A stretch of 64,000 bases of DNA from Pedobacter sp. MC2016-24 (lineage in GTDB: Bacteria > Bacteroidota > Bacteroidia > Sphingobacteriales > Sphingobacteriaceae): contig NZ_JADFBX010000001.1 of the NCBI RefSeq assembly GCF_015223055.1, positions 1,178,001 through 1,242,000 on the forward strand, written 5' to 3'. The notes beneath the pieces are model-generated. The model ran no database searches. It was not told where the DNA came from and worked only from the letters and a program-made list of their open reading frames with translations. Below, in pieces: positions 52,430 to 62,667 of this stretch. Within the stretch, counting starts at the first letter, position 1; each line of letters starts with the position of its first letter. Both the position numbers and the translations under genes were made by a program.

Positions 52430-52496
52430 GTTTCACTCAGTTACTTGTCCTGAGGGAGTGCAAATATAGTAATAGAATAATATTTACCAAAGAAAA

Positions 52497-54575
52497 TTAC
52501 ACACTTTGTAAATAATCTATTCGAACATGATAAATGCTCATCAGCATCGTCTTGAATATCAACTTTATAGTTTCTAAATCTTTTAAAGTAATATCGCAGT
52601 TGTCTAACTGATTTTGCTCTAATTTGTAGTTTATGATGCGTTCAACCAGGTCATTTATGCTTTGCGCATCCGGATTTTTCAGACTTCTCGACGCTGCTTC
52701 GACAGAATCTGCCAACATCAACACCCCGGTTTCTTTAGAAAAAGGGATTGGCCCAGGGTACCTGAAAATATTTTCATCCACAAATTTCTCCGGCGAATTT
52801 TTTAAAAAGGACTGGTAAAAATAATCTACCCGGGTATTGCCATGATGTGTCCGGATGAAATCAATCACACTCTCCGGCAACTGGTGCCTGCGTGTAATTT
52901 CAATTCCCTTATGCACGTGCTTGATGATGATCTGGGCACTCTGCTCGTAAGGCAGTTTATCATGCGGACTCAAGGCCGTATTTTGATTTTCTATGAAGTA
53001 TTGTGGGTTCTCGATCTTTCCGATGTCATGGTACAATGCCCCGGCCCTGACCAGCAGAGAATTTCCACCGATTTTAAATATCGCAGCTTCGGCCAGATTG
53101 GCTACTTGTAACGAATGCTGAAAAGTACCTGGTGCTTTAAAAGCAAGTTCCCTGAGCAGTTTATTATTGGTATTGGTCAGCTCGATCAGTGCAATATCTG
53201 AAGTGATGCCAAACATCCGCTCAAAAGCATAAATTAAAGGGTAGGCCAATAAAGAAAGTAATACGCTTACAATAAAAGGCACAAAATTAAGCCATTCAAT
53301 CTGGCGGATCGCACCTTCCCGCAACATCGCGATGCCCAGGAAAGAAATGAAATAGGCAGACAGGATAAATAAAGCCGACAACAGCAATTGCTCCCTTTTG
53401 ATCAGATTGCGAATGCTATAAATGGCTACCATGCCCGAAGTAACCTGGTAAAAAACAAATTCAAAACTGTTGGCCACAAAGAAACCGGAAATCAAAACCA
53501 CCAGTAAATGCAAATAAAGCGCCAGACGGGTATCAAACAGAATCCGGATAATGATCGGAACTATACAGAACGGGATGTAATAAATACTGGGCAAATTCCA
53601 TTTGATGGCCCAGGTCAAAGACAAGAGCATGGTTGTGATGATCAGCAGAATCAATGACAATTGCCTGTTATCCGCAAAAATATCCTTCCTGAAAAGCTTC
53701 AGAAATATCATCAGCAAACTGATGATGAATCCAACCAGCAAGATCTGTCCGAAATAAACCGTCTTACTATCCCCTATCGTCTTTGTTTGTGCCTCGTAAG
53801 CTTCTTTAAACGACTGTAGTTTCTGATAAACCTCATCATCAATCACATTATCCTTCGCCACAATCAACTCCCCCTTCTGCACCATTCCCTTGGTCGTAGA
53901 TAAGCTACTGATGGTATTGTTCTGAACTACAGCAGTCAACTTTTCATCAAATAATAAATTGGGTTGCAGATGGTCTTCAACTAAACCCTCTACTACGGTT
54001 TTAGCTTTAAGGTTAACCGATTTAAAATTGTCTTTAAAGTAATCCAGCGCACCTTGTACCGTAAACACATCCTGGGTACTTACCACTTTAGAAACATTGT
54101 TATTTAAGAGCGAAAAATCATAATATTTCTCTTCCTTCTGATGTCTGGGATTGAGCGAAATGATTCCGCGGTTGTATATGGCTTTCAACAACTTTAAAGA
54201 TGCTGCTTTAGTGGCCGACTCATCTGACTCGGGCAATACCGCTGCACGCCACTTCACTTCAAATTCATTCAGGTAAGCCTCTTCAACAACGTTGTACAAT
54301 TCCGGATTGTATTTATAAATGGGCAATACATTGTCCAAAGCATCCTTCCGGTCAATTGTAACCTGGGGCGTGGTTTTCAGGATGGCGAAGCTGAAAGGTG
54401 ACACCAGATCTTTATTTTTCCAGATGGTACCTTTTTCAAATTCGTATCTAAAACGCGGTTGTTTAGGTAAAAACACGGTAATAATGATCACCGAAAGTAC
54501 CATCATTACATATTTAATGTTGGATGAATACTTCCTGTAAAGCACCTTATGCGAATTCTTTCTGATTTTTGCCAA
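52497..54575 (-). CDS. 7TM-HD family (PgpH/HDIG) membrane phosphohydrolase
   Basis: The protein is ~692 aa from TTG 54575; a longer frame from ATG 54641 adds 22 residues. An N-terminal membrane helix and extracytoplasmic domain (PKQPRFRYEFEKGTIWKNKDLVSPF…) precede seven membrane helices (~300-470). The cytoplasmic HD domain has AGALYHDIGKIENPQYF and HHGNTRVDYFYQ. Family members degrade cyclic di-AMP. A -7 box TATTTTTG lies at 54599-54606, inside the longer frame, so the downstream start is preferred. The gene diverges from the thiolase gene. Confidence 0.9.
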   Translation of the reverse strand: MAKIRKNSHKVLYRKYSSNIKYVMMVLSVIIITVFLPKQPRFRYEFEKGTIWKNKDLVSPFSFAILKTTPQVTIDRKDALDNVLPIYKYNPELYNVVEEAYLNEFEVKWRAAVLPESDESATKAASLKLLKAIYNRGIISLNPRHQKEEKYYDFSLLNNNVSKVVSTQDVFTVQGALDYFKDNFKSVNLKAKTVVEGLVEDHLQPNLLFDEKLTAVVQNNTISSLSTTKGMVQKGELIVAKDNVIDDEVYQKLQSFKEAYEAQTKTIGDSKTVYFGQILLVGFIISLLMIFLKLFRKDIFADNRQLSLILLIITTMLLSLTWAIKWNLPSIYYIPFCIVPIIIRILFDTRLALYLHLLVVLISGFFVANSFEFVFYQVTSGMVAIYSIRNLIKREQLLLSALFILSAYFISFLGIAMLREGAIRQIEWLNFVPFIVSVLLSLLAYPLIYAFERMFGITSDIALIELTNTNNKLLRELAFKAPGTFQHSLQVANLAEAAIFKIGGNSLLVRAGALYHDIGKIENPQYFIENQNTALSPHDKLPYEQSAQIIIKHVHKGIEITRRHQLPESVIDFIRTHHGNTRVDYFYQSFLKNSPEKFVDENIFRYPGPIPFSKETGVLMLADSVEAASRSLKNPDAQSINDLVERIINYKLEQNQLDNCDITLKDLETIKLIFKTMLMSIYHVRIDYLQSV

Positions 54576-54598
54576 AGCGATATGAGTTGATTTATATT

Positions 54599-54606
54599 CA
54601 AAAATA
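54599..54606 (-). promoter_or_regulatory. -7 promoter box of the 7TM-HD gene
   Basis: TATTTTTG on the minus strand fits TAnnTTTG. A transcript would start near 54592, so the ATG at 54641 would be outside the mRNA and the TTG at 54575 becomes the likely start with a short leader. Confidence 0.4.
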
Positions 54607-54723
54607 ACACATTTTTTGGTTAGAAGTGCTTTTAATGCCATCTGTAATTCACATTAGACAATTACTAAACTTGGCAATCCCTCCTAAATTCATAACTTTG
54701 GTATAACTAATTTATAAATCAGA

Positions 54724-55902
54724 ATGAAAGACGTTGTTATTGTATCTGCTGTGAGAACCCCCATTGGTAGCTTTGGAGGCGCTCTGGCAAGTTTCTCAGC
54801 CCCACAACTTGGTGGCATCGCGATTAAAGCTGCTGTAGAAAAAGCTGGAATTAAACCAGAAGATGTACAGGAAGTATATATGGGTAATGTATTATCGGCC
54901 AATTTGGGACAAGCACCAGCAACACAGGCTGCAAAATTTGCAGGCTTACCTGATGTACCCAACACTACAGTCAATAAAGTATGTGCTTCAGGCACAAAAG
55001 CCATTATGCTGGCCGCTCAAAGCATCGCCCTTGGCGAAAATGACATTGTGATTGCCGGTGGTATGGAAAGCATGAGTAATGTACCTTATTACCTGGACAA
55101 GGCCAGAAATGGTTATCGTTTAGGCCATGGTCAAATTACCGATGGTTTGGTAAAAGACGGACTATGGGATGTATACAATGATTACCACATGGGCTCTGCT
55201 GCAGAGCTTTGCGCGGTAGAATGTGGCTTTAGCCGGGAAGAACAAGATGCCTTTGCCATCAGTTCCTACAAAAAGTCACAAGCTGCACAAGCTTCGGGTA
55301 AATTTGATGCCGAAATTGTAGCCGTTGAAGTGAAAGACCGTAAAGGCGACATCACCCTGGTTTCTAAAGATGAAGAACCATTTGCTGTTAAATTTGATAA
55401 AATACCAGGTTTAAAACCGGCGTTTAAAAAAGACGGTACAGTAACCGCGGCAAATGCCTCCACCTTAAATGACGGCGCAGCAGCATTGGTTTTAATGAGC
55501 GCAGATAAAGCCAAAGAACTGGGATTAAAACCATTGGCTAAGATCCTGGCCTATGCTGATGCACAACAGGCACCGGAATGGTTTACTACTGCACCGTCCA
55601 AGGCAATTCCGCTGGCTTTAAAAAGAGCAGGAAAAACACTACATGATGTGGATTTCTTCGAAATAAATGAAGCTTTTTCTGTAGTTTCACTGGCCAACAA
55701 TAAAGAAATGAATTTAAATGCAGATCAGGTAAATGTAAATGGTGGCGCAGTATCGCTGGGGCATCCACTAGGTGCTTCGGGTGCCAGAATTGTAGTGACT
55801 TTATTAAGCGTTTTGGCTCAAAACACAGGTAAAATCGGTGTTGCAGGGATTTGTAACGGTGGTGGCGGTGCCAGCGCAATTGTTGTAAAAAGCTTAAACT
55901 AA
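54724..55902 (+). CDS. Acetyl-CoA C-acyltransferase (thiolase)
   Basis: A 392-aa thiolase II-type enzyme with all catalytic residues: nucleophile Cys87 in [10 protein letters not shown], His347 in [10 protein letters not shown] and Cys377 in ICNGGGGAS. It makes or cleaves acetoacetyl-CoA/3-ketoacyl-CoA in fatty-acid or butanoate metabolism. Length and motifs are normal. The start at 54724 ([17 protein letters not shown]) is canonical. The next gene starts immediately after the stop (TAA ATG), so both are one operon. Confidence 0.95.
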   Translation: MKDVVIVSAVRTPIGSFGGALASFSAPQLGGIAIKAAVEKAGIKPEDVQEVYMGNVLSANLGQAPATQAAKFAGLPDVPNTTVNKVCASGTKAIMLAAQSIALGENDIVIAGGMESMSNVPYYLDKARNGYRLGHGQITDGLVKDGLWDVYNDYHMGSAAELCAVECGFSREEQDAFAISSYKKSQAAQASGKFDAEIVAVEVKDRKGDITLVSKDEEPFAVKFDKIPGLKPAFKKDGTVTAANASTLNDGAAALVLMSADKAKELGLKPLAKILAYADAQQAPEWFTTAPSKAIPLALKRAGKTLHDVDFFEINEAFSVVSLANNKEMNLNADQVNVNGGAVSLGHPLGASGARIVVTLLSVLAQNTGKIGVAGICNGGGGASAIVVKSLN

Positions 55903-56829
55903 ATGACCAAGGCCTTAAAACCTTTATTCATCATCATCTTTTTGTGCTGTGCCGGAGCAAGTGTTCTGGCACAGCATACTTATGATCTAAATGCCAATTC
56001 CCGCTTAAACAGTTCCCGGGATTCCTTGATCAACCTCAGTGAACTCACTTTCAAAAAGGAAGACAACCAGGATCGTTTTACGGCCAATGCAACCTTTATA
56101 AAAACATTGGTTCGGGCTTTAAAAACTCCGGGATCTTTCAATTACAGTTTCGATTCGGTGAAAAAGATCACCGTACTGAAATCGCCCGACAATAGTTTTA
56201 GAATCATCTCCTGGTATGTGCCGCTAAACGATGGCACTTATCGCTATTTCGGAACCATACAAATGGCCACCAAAGATGGCCGCCTGTCACTGCTTCCTTT
56301 AATCGACGGGACAGATAACATAAATGATACAAATGCAATCACCAGTAATAAAAACTGGTATGGTGCCCGGTATTATCAAATCATTCCGGTCATTGCCAAT
56401 GGCCATCAACCTTATTATATATTATTGGGCTGGAAAGGTAACAATGCCAAAACTTCTAAAAAAGTGATAGAAATCCTGTCCTTCGATAAAACAGGATTAC
56501 CCGTTTTTGGTAAAAATATTTTTGACGGAGCCAAAGGCGACAAATCTAAAAACAGAATCGTTTTTGAATATAACAAACTCAATTCCATGACATTGACACT
56601 AGACAAAAATGTCAACATGATTGTTTTTGATCACCTCGCTCCATTCTCCGCAGAAATGGAAGGCAACTTTGAGTTTTACGCTTCGGATTTAAGTTTTGAC
56701 GCTTACAAACTTTTGAACGGACGCCTGAAACTGGTAGAAAATATAATTCTTAAGAATGAGCCCAATGCCATGGATGAGCTATACATCGATCCAATGAATA
56801 AAAACATTGTACCGGAAAAGAAGCTTTAA
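55903..56829 (+). CDS. Secreted hypothetical protein, 308 aa
   Basis: It has a signal peptide (residues 1-23, LFIIIFLCCAGASVLAQ). The mature protein is beta-rich (FRIISWYVPLNDGTYRYFGTIQM; YYQIIPVIANGHQPYYILLGWKG; FEYNKLNSMTLTLDKNVNMIVFDHLAP), which suggests an envelope or periplasmic domain. It is a type I have seen in Sphingobacteriaceae next to the thiolase gene, but with no known function. It is directly adjacent to thiolase, without a gap. Confidence 0.75.
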   Translation: MTKALKPLFIIIFLCCAGASVLAQHTYDLNANSRLNSSRDSLINLSELTFKKEDNQDRFTANATFIKTLVRALKTPGSFNYSFDSVKKITVLKSPDNSFRIISWYVPLNDGTYRYFGTIQMATKDGRLSLLPLIDGTDNINDTNAITSNKNWYGARYYQIIPVIANGHQPYYILLGWKGNNAKTSKKVIEILSFDKTGLPVFGKNIFDGAKGDKSKNRIVFEYNKLNSMTLTLDKNVNMIVFDHLAPFSAEMEGNFEFYASDLSFDAYKLLNGRLKLVENIILKNEPNAMDELYIDPMNKNIVPEKKL

Positions 56830-57086
56830 GTGTACTTGATACACCTTTATCATGCATTATAAATTTGTGAGTTTGCATTCATGTAACTATCTTGCGCGAT
56901 GCTTTTGGGCAGGGATATACCAGTACAACTAAACTATACTTATTTATATACTTTCAAGACACATGCTTAACATTCAGATATGCAAATATTTATAGCGCAT
57001 CAATATTAAATTACAAGCTCGTCCCCTATTTAACAACCGGATAACTAACTAAATCTTACTATAAATATTTCACAAAAAAACTAACA

Positions 57087-58856
57087 ATGAATACACAAAG
57101 TTTGGATACGCCAAATAATTTTTTCGAAAATAAGGTCATCGGACATCCCGCGGGTTTGTTCGTCCTTTTCTTTACGGAGATGTGGGAAAGATTCTCCTAC
57201 TATGGGATGCGGGCTTTATTGGTACTGTTCCTGACTTCTTCTTTAATCGGAGAAAATGCAGGATGGGGTTGGCCAAGAGAATATGCACTGGCAATTTATG
57301 GTTCATATACGGGTCTGGCTTATTTAACACCAATTTTAGGTGGATACATAGCCGACAGGATTATTGGTTACCGTTGGGCCGTTATTGTAGGTGCCCTGCT
57401 CATGACTTTAGGTCACCTTTCTATGGCGATTGAAATAGATCATTCTTTCATGTACCTGGGCTTGTGCCTATTGGTATTGGGTAATGGTTTCTTCAAACCG
57501 AACATGACTTCGATCATTGCACAGATGTACAAACAACACCCGGAGAAAAAAGATGGTGCCTACACCATTTTCTATATGGGTGTAAATGCAGGTGCATTTT
57601 TAGGGATGTTGCTTTGCGGTTACATTGGCGAAAACAAAGACTGGGGATGGGCTTACGGATTCGGTTTAGCCGGCATCTTTATGTTCATCGGGATGTTACA
57701 ATTCTACTTTACGCAAGGTATTTTTGGTAACATCGGTTTGAAACCGTTAAAAACTGAAGAGAAAGATCTTACTGAAACTCCGGATGAGGCAACCAGAAAT
57801 CCCTTTTCTAAGTTTGACTTAATCGTAATTGGTTTAATTGCGGTAATTGGCCTTTCCTGGATCATCAACGATCCGGTATCTAAAATTACCAGCATGAGTA
57901 TCTTCAATTTCCAGGTGGCCGGCATTGCAGGCAGTAACCTTATGATTGTGATTGCATTGGTATTGTTCTTATTTATCCTGGTGAAAAGGATATCTCAATA
58001 CACGCCCGTTTTAAGAGATAAAATGATCGCGGTAATTATCCTTGCTTTCATCACCATCTTTTTCTGGGCATCTTTTGAGCAGGCTGGTGGTTCAATGACC
58101 ATCTTTGCAAAAGATTATACCCAAAGGGTGCTAACCGGCGATTCTAAAGTGATTTTCAATGTGGTAAACACCCTAATTACGGTAATCCCATTGATGATCA
58201 TCTCTTATGTATTGTTAAAACTATTCGCTAAAACTTTCGGCAAATACTCTTTAGGTAACATCATCCTGGCTTCTGGCTTTGTGATCATCTGGGTAATTGT
58301 AATTTACATGCTTAAAAATCAGTACAGCGAAGTTAAATCTGAAGTTCCTGCCACCTGGTTCGGTATTTTAAACTCCTTGTTCATCATCAGCTGTGCGCCT
58401 ATTGTGTCCAAACTATGGGAAAGTAAATACAACCCTTCTGCGACTTTTAAAAACGGTTTCGGAATGATCTTATTGGGTATTGGTTTCGCCGTACTGGCTT
58501 ATGGTGCAAGTACCATTCCCCAGGGCGCAGCTGTGGCATCGGTGAGCATGATCTGGCTGGTTCTGGCTTACTTCTTCCACACCATGGGCGAACTGTTCAT
58601 TTCCCCGGTTGGTTTGTCTTATGTGAGTAAATTGGTTCCGGGAAGGATGATCGCCATCATGTTCGGTATCTGGTACCTCGCTATTGCCATTGGTAACAAA
58701 ATAGCAGGTACTATGGGTGGTATGATTGACGAGATTACTTCGAAATATTCCATGACGACTTTCTTCCTGATCTTCACTTTTATTCCGGTGGGTCTGGGTC
58801 TCATCATCATGTTACTGACTCCAGTCCTTAAACGATTAATGCACGGCGTAAAATAA
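57087..58856 (+). CDS. POT-family peptide transporter (MFS)
   Basis: A 589-aa proton-dependent oligopeptide transporter. The N-terminal signature FFTEMWERFSYYGMRALLVLFL carries the ExxERF/YYG motif, followed by about 12-14 membrane helices and the second POT signature region (FKPNMTSIIAQMY…GAYTIFYMGVNAGAFLG). It imports di- and tripeptides with protons across the inner membrane. A second POT gene follows after a terminator, suggesting gene duplication. Confidence 0.93.
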   Translation: MNTQSLDTPNNFFENKVIGHPAGLFVLFFTEMWERFSYYGMRALLVLFLTSSLIGENAGWGWPREYALAIYGSYTGLAYLTPILGGYIADRIIGYRWAVIVGALLMTLGHLSMAIEIDHSFMYLGLCLLVLGNGFFKPNMTSIIAQMYKQHPEKKDGAYTIFYMGVNAGAFLGMLLCGYIGENKDWGWAYGFGLAGIFMFIGMLQFYFTQGIFGNIGLKPLKTEEKDLTETPDEATRNPFSKFDLIVIGLIAVIGLSWIINDPVSKITSMSIFNFQVAGIAGSNLMIVIALVLFLFILVKRISQYTPVLRDKMIAVIILAFITIFFWASFEQAGGSMTIFAKDYTQRVLTGDSKVIFNVVNTLITVIPLMIISYVLLKLFAKTFGKYSLGNIILASGFVIIWVIVIYMLKNQYSEVKSEVPATWFGILNSLFIISCAPIVSKLWESKYNPSATFKNGFGMILLGIGFAVLAYGASTIPQGAAVASVSMIWLVLAYFFHTMGELFISPVGLSYVSKLVPGRMIAIMFGIWYLAIAIGNKIAGTMGGMIDEITSKYSMTTFFLIFTFIPVGLGLIIMLLTPVLKRLMHGVK

Positions 58857-58857
58857 T

Positions 58858-58894
58858 AAAAAAAGCCTTTGAGATCTCACTCAAAGGCTTTTTT
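58858..58894. terminator. Bidirectional terminator between the two POT genes
   Basis: GCCTTTGAG / CTCAAAGGC stem (58865-58873, 58880-58888) extended by A/T pairing with flanking A and T runs, loop ATCTCA. Confidence 0.88.
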
Positions 58895-58915
58895 CAATTC
58901 ATAGAAAAAATCAAA

Positions 58916-60409
58916 ATGCAACAAGACATTACACTGGAGGAAATCCAGGACTTTAAAGGTAAATACCCAAAGCAACTTTGGGCCTTATTTTTGGTAGAGA
59001 TGTGGGAACGTTTTTGCTTTTATGGCATGCGTGGAATGCTCGCTATTTTTATGATCGACAAGATTGTCGGACTTTCACTTAGCGATAAAGACGCCAATCT
59101 ACAGTACGCTGCCATCCAGGCATTTGTATATGCATTTACTTTCCTCGGTGGTATTTTTGCAGATAAAATTCTAGGTTTCAGAAAATCACTCTTCTTTGGT
59201 GGCATGATTATGATTCTTGGGAACTTAATTATTGCCGCGTCACCAAAAGAGTTCTTCTACATTGGAATTACGCTTTCTATTATCGGAACTGGCTTTTTCA
59301 AACCCAATGTTTCATCTATGGTGGGCGACCTCTATAAAGAAGGTGATGGACGCAGAGATGCAGGATACGGAATGTTCTATGCAGGCATCAATATTGGTGG
59401 TTTATTGGGCGGTGCTTTATGTGTATACCTGGGTAAATATGTTTCCTGGAATTATGCCTTCCTTGCGGCGGCCATTGTTATGGCTTTGGGATTGATTACC
59501 TTCATCTTTACCAAGAAAACGCTGGGCCCAATTGGTGATTCTCCTTTAAAACACATGCCTGCAGGCAAGAAAAGAACGCGCGAAATTGGCGTGTACATGT
59601 TCTCGCTGATCTCCATTCCTTTAATTTTGATCATGGTTCAAAACACGCATTATACAGACTACTTCATGTATACCATTGCGCCTTTGTCGGTCATCTATTT
59701 CTTGTATGAAACCTTTAAAGTGGAGGACCGGAAGTTCCGTATGAAATTATTTGCTGCATTTATCTTCATTTTCTGTTACTTCCTGTTTAATGCCATCTAT
59801 GAACAGAGTGGTGGCTCTTTAGCCCTTTTTGCAGAAAAGAATTTATCACATACCTTATTGTTCTTTAACATTGACCCGAACGTAGTCAACAACAGTTCCA
59901 ACTCTTTATTTGTAATTGTATTGAGTCCGCTGATTGGCTTATTGTGGTTATGGCTGGCAAAAAAGAAAATGGAACCAAATTCTATCATTAAATTTGGTAT
60001 TGGGTTCCTGTTCCTGGCCGCTTCATTTTACATCTTCTTTTACACCCGTTTCTTTGCAGATGCCAATGGTGTAACCTCATTAAATCTATTTACTTTAGGT
60101 TATTTTGTGACCACGATCGGCGAACTTTGCCTGGGTCCGATTGGCATGTCACTGGTAACCCAACTATCGCCTAAAAAACTGACAGGTATGATGATGGGTA
60201 TGTGGTTTTTAGCCAGTGCATTCGGACAGTTTGCAGCGGGTAAATTTGGTGCGGAAATGTCGGTGAGTGGCGACAACGTTTCATTATTGACCAAACTGGA
60301 ATCTTACACGTCTGGTTATTATCAATTGGCCATCTACGCAGCCATTGCTGGTGTATTCCTGATCCTGTTCTCTCCATTGATCAAGCGCCTAATGCAAGGC
60401 GTAAGCTAG
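58916..60409 (+). CDS. POT-family peptide transporter (MFS), second copy
   Basis: A 497-aa POT transporter with LVEMWERFCFYGMRGMLAIFMI, GTGFFKPNVSSMVGDLYKEGDGRRDAGYGMF and C-terminal SLVTQLSPKKLTGMMMGMWFLASAFGQ. It is shorter than the first copy, lacking some intervening loop sequence. It is likely a paralog with different peptide preference. It starts about 25 bp after the intergenic terminator. Confidence 0.93.
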   Translation: MQQDITLEEIQDFKGKYPKQLWALFLVEMWERFCFYGMRGMLAIFMIDKIVGLSLSDKDANLQYAAIQAFVYAFTFLGGIFADKILGFRKSLFFGGMIMILGNLIIAASPKEFFYIGITLSIIGTGFFKPNVSSMVGDLYKEGDGRRDAGYGMFYAGINIGGLLGGALCVYLGKYVSWNYAFLAAAIVMALGLITFIFTKKTLGPIGDSPLKHMPAGKKRTREIGVYMFSLISIPLILIMVQNTHYTDYFMYTIAPLSVIYFLYETFKVEDRKFRMKLFAAFIFIFCYFLFNAIYEQSGGSLALFAEKNLSHTLLFFNIDPNVVNNSSNSLFVIVLSPLIGLLWLWLAKKKMEPNSIIKFGIGFLFLAASFYIFFYTRFFADANGVTSLNLFTLGYFVTTIGELCLGPIGMSLVTQLSPKKLTGMMMGMWFLASAFGQFAAGKFGAEMSVSGDNVSLLTKLESYTSGYYQLAIYAAIAGVFLILFSPLIKRLMQGVS

Positions 60410-60433
60410 AATGACGTTTATTTAACATATTTT

Positions 60434-60465
60434 AACCCGTAACCCTAACCCGGTTGCGGGTTTTT
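60434..60465 (+). terminator. Rho-independent terminator after the second POT gene
   Basis: An 11-bp stem AACCCGTAACC / GGTTGCGGGTT (one G-T wobble) with loop CTAACCC is followed by TTT. Confidence 0.88.
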
Positions 60466-60505
60466 CCATTTAGTTTCCATAATTTCGCCAAATAATTTAT
60501 TTACC

Positions 60506-61228
60506 GTGTCAGACAGCCTAATTATAATTCCAACATACAACGAAAAAGAAAACATTGAAAGGATCATTAGAAAGGTATTTTCTTTGAGTTATTTTTTCGA
60601 AATCCTGATCATTGATGATGGATCCCCGGATGGCACGGCTGATATTGTTAAAAATTTACAACAGGAATATCCTGCCCTGCATTTAGAACAACGCAGCGGA
60701 AAGCAAGGATTGGGCACGGCTTACATCCATGGCTTTAAATGGGCATTGGAAAGACCGCAGTATGAATTTATCTTTGAAATGGATGCCGATTTTTCGCACA
60801 ATCCGGATGACTTGATTCGCTTGCGCACAGCCTGTGTAGCTGGTGCTGATCTGGCGATTGGTTCACGGTATGTAAATGGCGTAAACGTGGTAAACTGGCC
60901 GATGAGCCGGGTTTTGATGTCTTATTTTGCATCAATGTATGTGCGCACAATCACCAGGATCAAAATTCAGGATGCCACTGCCGGTTTTAAATGTTACAGA
61001 CGCAAAGTGCTTCAAACCATTCCAATGGACAAGATCAAGTTTGTGGGTTATGCTTTCCAGATTGAAATGAAATTTACAGCAATTAAATATGGTTTCAACG
61101 TAGTTGAAGTACCCATCATTTTTACAGACCGTACCGAAGGTTCCTCAAAAATGAGTACCAGTATTTTCAGGGAAGCTTTTATTGGGGTCATCCAGATGAA
61201 AGTATGGAGCTGGTTTAGAAAATATTAG
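60506..61228 (+). CDS. Polyprenol-phosphate mannosyltransferase-like GT2 glycosyltransferase
   Basis: A 240-aa GT2 enzyme with a GTG start (SDSLIIIPTYNEKENIERII). Motifs seen are LIIDDGSPDGTADIV, FEMDADFSHNPDDL (DxD) and KFVGYAFQIEMKF, with a C-terminal DRTEGSSKMS. This is the soluble dolichol/polyprenol monophosphomannose synthase type that transfers mannose from GDP-mannose to a lipid carrier. It has no C-terminal membrane helices. Its stop overlaps the convergent YdeI-like gene by 4 bp. Confidence 0.9.
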   Translation: MSDSLIIIPTYNEKENIERIIRKVFSLSYFFEILIIDDGSPDGTADIVKNLQQEYPALHLEQRSGKQGLGTAYIHGFKWALERPQYEFIFEMDADFSHNPDDLIRLRTACVAGADLAIGSRYVNGVNVVNWPMSRVLMSYFASMYVRTITRIKIQDATAGFKCYRRKVLQTIPMDKIKFVGYAFQIEMKFTAIKYGFNVVEVPIIFTDRTEGSSKMSTSIFREAFIGVIQMKVWSWFRKY

Positions 61229-61737
61229 TCCTTCCTTTCCTTGCCATCCCGCATCATGGTACCAAAGTCCCAGCCTTGATCCATAGCAGAGATAATCTTC
61301 ACGATTCGTTTGGTTCTTGTGGCTTCTGTCTTAGCCGTGTTGAGCCAGTTGATATAGTAGTTTTGGTGAGATTTAGGTTGCTTTAAAAAATTTTGCATCA
61401 AATGCGCTTCATCTGAGAGATATATTTCCAGATCTTCAGGCATTTCAATTTTGAAGGTGGTATCTTCTGTCAAAGACAATTCAAGCACTGCTCCTTTTTC
61501 TTTTCTCAACTTTTTACGCAGTGCTCCGTTTAAGGCAATGATGAAATTTCCCTCCCCCATTGGCACCATGGAAACCCCTTCAATCGCGACCTGATCCAGG
61601 TACCCTTTCACCCTAAAGCTTTTTCTACAATCTGATTTGATCTGATTGGCAATAGCTAATGGAATGAAAACGTAGGTCCAGCCTGTTTTTTCACCCATGT
61701 CATGGAAACGTTCTATTTCTGCTTTGAAAGTGATCAT
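61225..61737 (-). CDS. YdeI/OmpD-associated family protein with DUF1905 domain
   Basis: The 170-aa protein has an N-terminal DUF1905 domain (about 1-95: FKAEIERFHDMGEKTGWTYVFIP, VAIEGVSMVPMGEGNFIIALNG) and a C-terminal YdeI/OmdA-type helical segment (LKQPKSHQNYYINWLNTAKTEATRTKRIVKII). The molecular function is unknown. It ends against the glycosyltransferase gene. Confidence 0.85.
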   Translation of the reverse strand: MITFKAEIERFHDMGEKTGWTYVFIPLAIANQIKSDCRKSFRVKGYLDQVAIEGVSMVPMGEGNFIIALNGALRKKLRKEKGAVLELSLTEDTTFKIEMPEDLEIYLSDEAHLMQNFLKQPKSHQNYYINWLNTAKTEATRTKRIVKIISAMDQGWDFGTMMRDGKERKD

Positions 61738-61774
61738 ACAAGCTTAAAGATAAGGAAGAATTTAGTGATTTTTG

Positions 61775-62644
61775 TTAGAATTTCTCTTCAACCCCGAGCC
61801 CAAATAAAGCGAAATCGTACTTCACCGGATCTAAAGGATCAAATTTGAGTAATTCATTCGTCAGTTCCACTGCAGTTCTCCAATCGGTTTGTTTGCGCTC
61901 AATTAAACCAAGTCTCCTCGCCACACGATCCACATGTACATCACAAGGACAAATCAAATCTTTGGGTTGAAGCGTGTTCCAAATCCCAAAATCTACACCC
62001 AGACTGTCTTTTCGCACCATCCACCTCAGGAACATATTCAACCTTTTACAAGTGGATTTTTGCAAGGGAGAAGAAACATGTTTGATCGTTCTTCCCGGAA
62101 AATCTGGCAAAGAGAAGAAATAAGACCGGAAATAATTGAGGGAACGTTCAATGAGCGGTTTTTGCAGGTCTAATTCAGACAGCATACAACTGGAAGAGGC
62201 ATACAATCCACCTTCCTCATAATTCCCTAAAACCTGGGCGGATACAAAGTCTGCCTGAAAGATATCACCAGGAGGCAAAAATGCCGTTTCCAGACTATCA
62301 GATTGCTGGTAATGCTGGTTAAAAAAAGCAACAAAATACAGCAGATCGGTATCATTAAAGGTCCGGTGTTTAAAGCCAAGTAACCTTTTCAGATCCTGAT
62401 CGCCGTGATGCAGCATGAAATTATACGGATCATTATCCATCCGGTTAAACAATTCATTACACTTATTAATGATCGTTTTACGCTGTCCCCAAGCTAAAAT
62501 TGCCGCAAAAAATGCGGCAATTTCGATATCTTGTTGCTTTGAATATTGATGCGGAATACAAATGGGATCATTTTCAATGAAGTTGGGCCGGTTGTACTGG
62601 CCATACTTCATGTCTAAAAAATCTTTCAGTTCTAAGAATTCCAA
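61775..62644 (-). CDS. TIGR02757/DUF2400 family protein
   Basis: The 289-aa protein of unknown function shows the family features: DIEIAAFFAAILAWGQRKTIINKC, CKRLNMFLRWMVRKDSLGVDFGIW, and PCDVHVDRVARRLGLI with WRTAVELTNELLKFDPLDPVKYDFALFGLG. The last resembles HhH-GPD DNA glycosylase folds, so a role in DNA or RNA base processing is sometimes suggested. It lies between the YdeI-like gene and the cystathionine synthase gene, all on the minus strand. Confidence 0.88.
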   Translation of the reverse strand: MEFLELKDFLDMKYGQYNRPNFIENDPICIPHQYSKQQDIEIAAFFAAILAWGQRKTIINKCNELFNRMDNDPYNFMLHHGDQDLKRLLGFKHRTFNDTDLLYFVAFFNQHYQQSDSLETAFLPPGDIFQADFVSAQVLGNYEEGGLYASSSCMLSELDLQKPLIERSLNYFRSYFFSLPDFPGRTIKHVSSPLQKSTCKRLNMFLRWMVRKDSLGVDFGIWNTLQPKDLICPCDVHVDRVARRLGLIERKQTDWRTAVELTNELLKFDPLDPVKYDFALFGLGVEEKF

Positions 62645-62667
62645 TCGTTTCTATTTAAAATTTAAAT

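Noticed and set aside
52291..52515. A 74-codon + strand frame across the tRNA-Ser gene (…EEEGFEPSVPLPVRQF…)
   Set aside because: It is the antisense translation of tRNA-Ser, a well-known false protein.
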